Shown here in pieces: positions 63,149 through 64,000 of a DNA stretch of 64,000 bases; positions within the stretch are counted from its first letter, which is position 1, and each line of letters opens with the position of its first letter. The notes under the pieces are model-generated. The model saw nothing but the letters and a program-made list of their open reading frames with translations, did not search any database and was not told where the DNA came from. This DNA comes from Planomonospora sp. ID67723 (GTDB taxonomy: Bacteria; Actinomycetota; Actinomycetes; Streptosporangiales; Streptosporangiaceae): contig NZ_JABTEZ010000003.1 of NCBI RefSeq assembly GCF_015711605.1, positions 496,001-560,000 of the forward strand, read 5' to 3'. The position numbers and the translations under genes were made by a program.

Positions 63149-64000
63149 ATGACGTCCACTGAGGCCTCGCCGCAGCGGCCCGGGCCCGGCAAGCGCGCGC
63201 GGCGCCGGGGCCACTCCCGGCTGCGCCGGCACAGCGCCAGGCTCCGGGCCGGGCTGTCGTGGGTGCGCGGCACCGACACCTGGACGCTGCTCGTCGCCAC
63301 GACCAACGCCGGCGTCAACTACCGGGTCACCGGCCTGGCGGGGGAGGCGGCCTTCTTCGCGCTGCTGTCGCTGCCGCCGTTCGTGCTCGGCCTGATCGGC
63401 GTGGTCGGCCAGCTCACCGGCGTCTTCGGCCCGGAGACCGTGCAGGACGTCAGGACCTGGATCGAGGCGCAGGCGCACCTGCTGTTCACCGACAACGCCG
63501 TGGACACCGTCGTCACCCCGCTCATCAGCGACGTGCTGAAACCGGAGAACCAGGTCTCGCTGATCTCGCTGGGCTTCCTGCTCGCCCTCTGGTCGGGTTC
63601 GCGGGCGCTGTTCGTCTACGTGGACCTGATCGCCCTGGCCTACGGGCTCGGCGAGGAGCGCGGCATCATCCGCACCCGCCTGATGTCCTTCGGGCTCTAT
63701 CTCGCGGGCCTGCTGAGCGGCCTGTTCGTCATGCCGGTCCTGGTGCTGGGCCCGGCGGCGCTGCAGGGCGCGCTGCCGCCCGACTACACCATGCTGGTGG
63801 ACATCCTCTACTGGCCGGTCGTCGTCGTCGGCTCGGTCTTCTTCCTCACCCTGCTCTACCACGTGAGCGTCCCGGTGCGCACGCGCTGGTGGCGGGAGAC
63901 GCCCGGGGCCGTGCTCGCGCTCATCATCTGGATCGCCTGCGCCGCGGTGCTGCGCGAGGTCCTCGCCGCGTGGTTCTCCCCGGTCTCCATCTACGGCTCG
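63149..64000 (+). CDS. YihY/BrkB-family membrane protein, 3' truncated
   Basis: The first 284 residues of a YihY/virulence-factor BrkB family protein; the end lies beyond the window. The N-terminal tail is basic (about 1-45, RPGPGKRARRRGHSRLRRHS). It is followed by the family entry VNYRVTGLAGEAAFFALLSL and LPPFVLGLIGVVGQLTGVFG, the periplasmic-side loop, and TM segments including SLISLGFLLALWSGSRALFVYVD and GLYLAGLLSGLFVMPVLVLG. These proteins were once called RNase BN but are transport-like membrane proteins of unknown substrate. ATG 63149 has TACCGT 8 nt upstream (leaderless pattern). Divergent from the Cys-rich gene. Confidence 0.85.
   Translation, partial: MTSTEASPQRPGPGKRARRRGHSRLRRHSARLRAGLSWVRGTDTWTLLVATTNAGVNYRVTGLAGEAAFFALLSLPPFVLGLIGVVGQLTGVFGPETVQDVRTWIEAQAHLLFTDNAVDTVVTPLISDVLKPENQVSLISLGFLLALWSGSRALFVYVDLIALAYGLGEERGIIRTRLMSFGLYLAGLLSGLFVMPVLVLGPAALQGALPPDYTMLVDILYWPVVVVGSVFFLTLLYHVSVPVRTRWWRETPGAVLALIIWIACAAVLREVLAAWFSPVSIYGS

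Overview
The window is very GC-rich chromosomal DNA of a filamentous actinobacterium. Markers are frequent GTG starts, several leaderless genes (a TANNNT -10 box 6-8 nt before the start codon), DUF1707, DUF3000 and DUF4349 proteins, a single-domain XylG-type ATPase, a class F sortase, and the coproporphyrin-dependent heme genes hemE, cgoX and chdC. Gene content and style suggest Streptosporangiales (Streptosporangium/Nonomuraea type) more than Streptomyces. This is inference; there is no rRNA gene to settle it. No tRNA, rRNA, insertion sequence, phage or CRISPR array was found.

Layout. 0-4 kb: the end of a Pnkp RNA-repair enzyme, a Mug-type glycosylase, a DUF1707 protein, an autoregulated PadR repressor, a regulator-rich AT-rich gap with a possible small RNA, and a membrane hydrolase. 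4-12.5 kb: aconitase with several operator-like sites, a TauE/TSUP exporter, and xylFGH followed by a ROK regulator. 12.5-19 kb: two tandem secreted zinc peptidases, dxs, a DedA protein and an amino acid permease. 19-22.2 kb: the fadA-fadB beta-oxidation pair. 22.2-35.6 kb: a block that looks accessory. It holds a LacI repressor, a repeat protein of unknown function, a BTAD/NB-ARC/TPR regulator translationally coupled to a P450 and a [3Fe-4S] ferredoxin, an uncharacterised Gfo/Idh-DUF993-isomerase operon with two LacI-type operators, a potassium channel, and an ABC-F protein preceded by a 14-codon leader peptide. 35.6-42.6 kb: rnd, DUF3000, a zinc ribbon protein, hemE, a DUF4349 lipoprotein, cgoX and chdC. 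42.7-48.4 kb: small membrane and zinc proteins, msrB, a sortase-substrate/sortase F pair, an RBBP9-type hydrolase, an AsnC regulator, and a GH64 beta-1,3-glucanase under two GAGAGCGCTCTC operators. 48.4-56.7 kb: a fused double acyl-CoA dehydrogenase, an aldehyde dehydrogenase, a RibD-like reductase, glgX and an OsmC protein. 56.7-64 kb: an ankyrin/HEAT fusion, a DUF1707 protein, the assimilatory sulfate reduction operon (leader peptide, sir, zinc ribbon protein, cysH, sirohydrochlorin chelatase), a tiny Cys-rich protein and the start of a YihY/BrkB membrane protein.

How the genes work together. Central carbon (acnA, dxs, fadAB), heme (hemE, cgoX, chdC) and sulfur (sir, cysH, chelatase) genes form a conserved backbone. 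From memory, the acnA-xylFGH-dxs-fadAB-hemE-cgoX-chdC order resembles the core arm of Streptomyces coelicolor. Sulfur and heme metabolism meet at siroheme, the cofactor of Sir. The most promising regulatory observations are the cysteine-codon leader before sir, the leaderless leader peptide plus hairpin before the ABC-F gene, paired LacI-type operators before the DUF993 operon and the glucanase, and the compact control region of aconitase. Four small Cys-rich protein genes (32, 48, 42 and 75 codons) are easy to miss.
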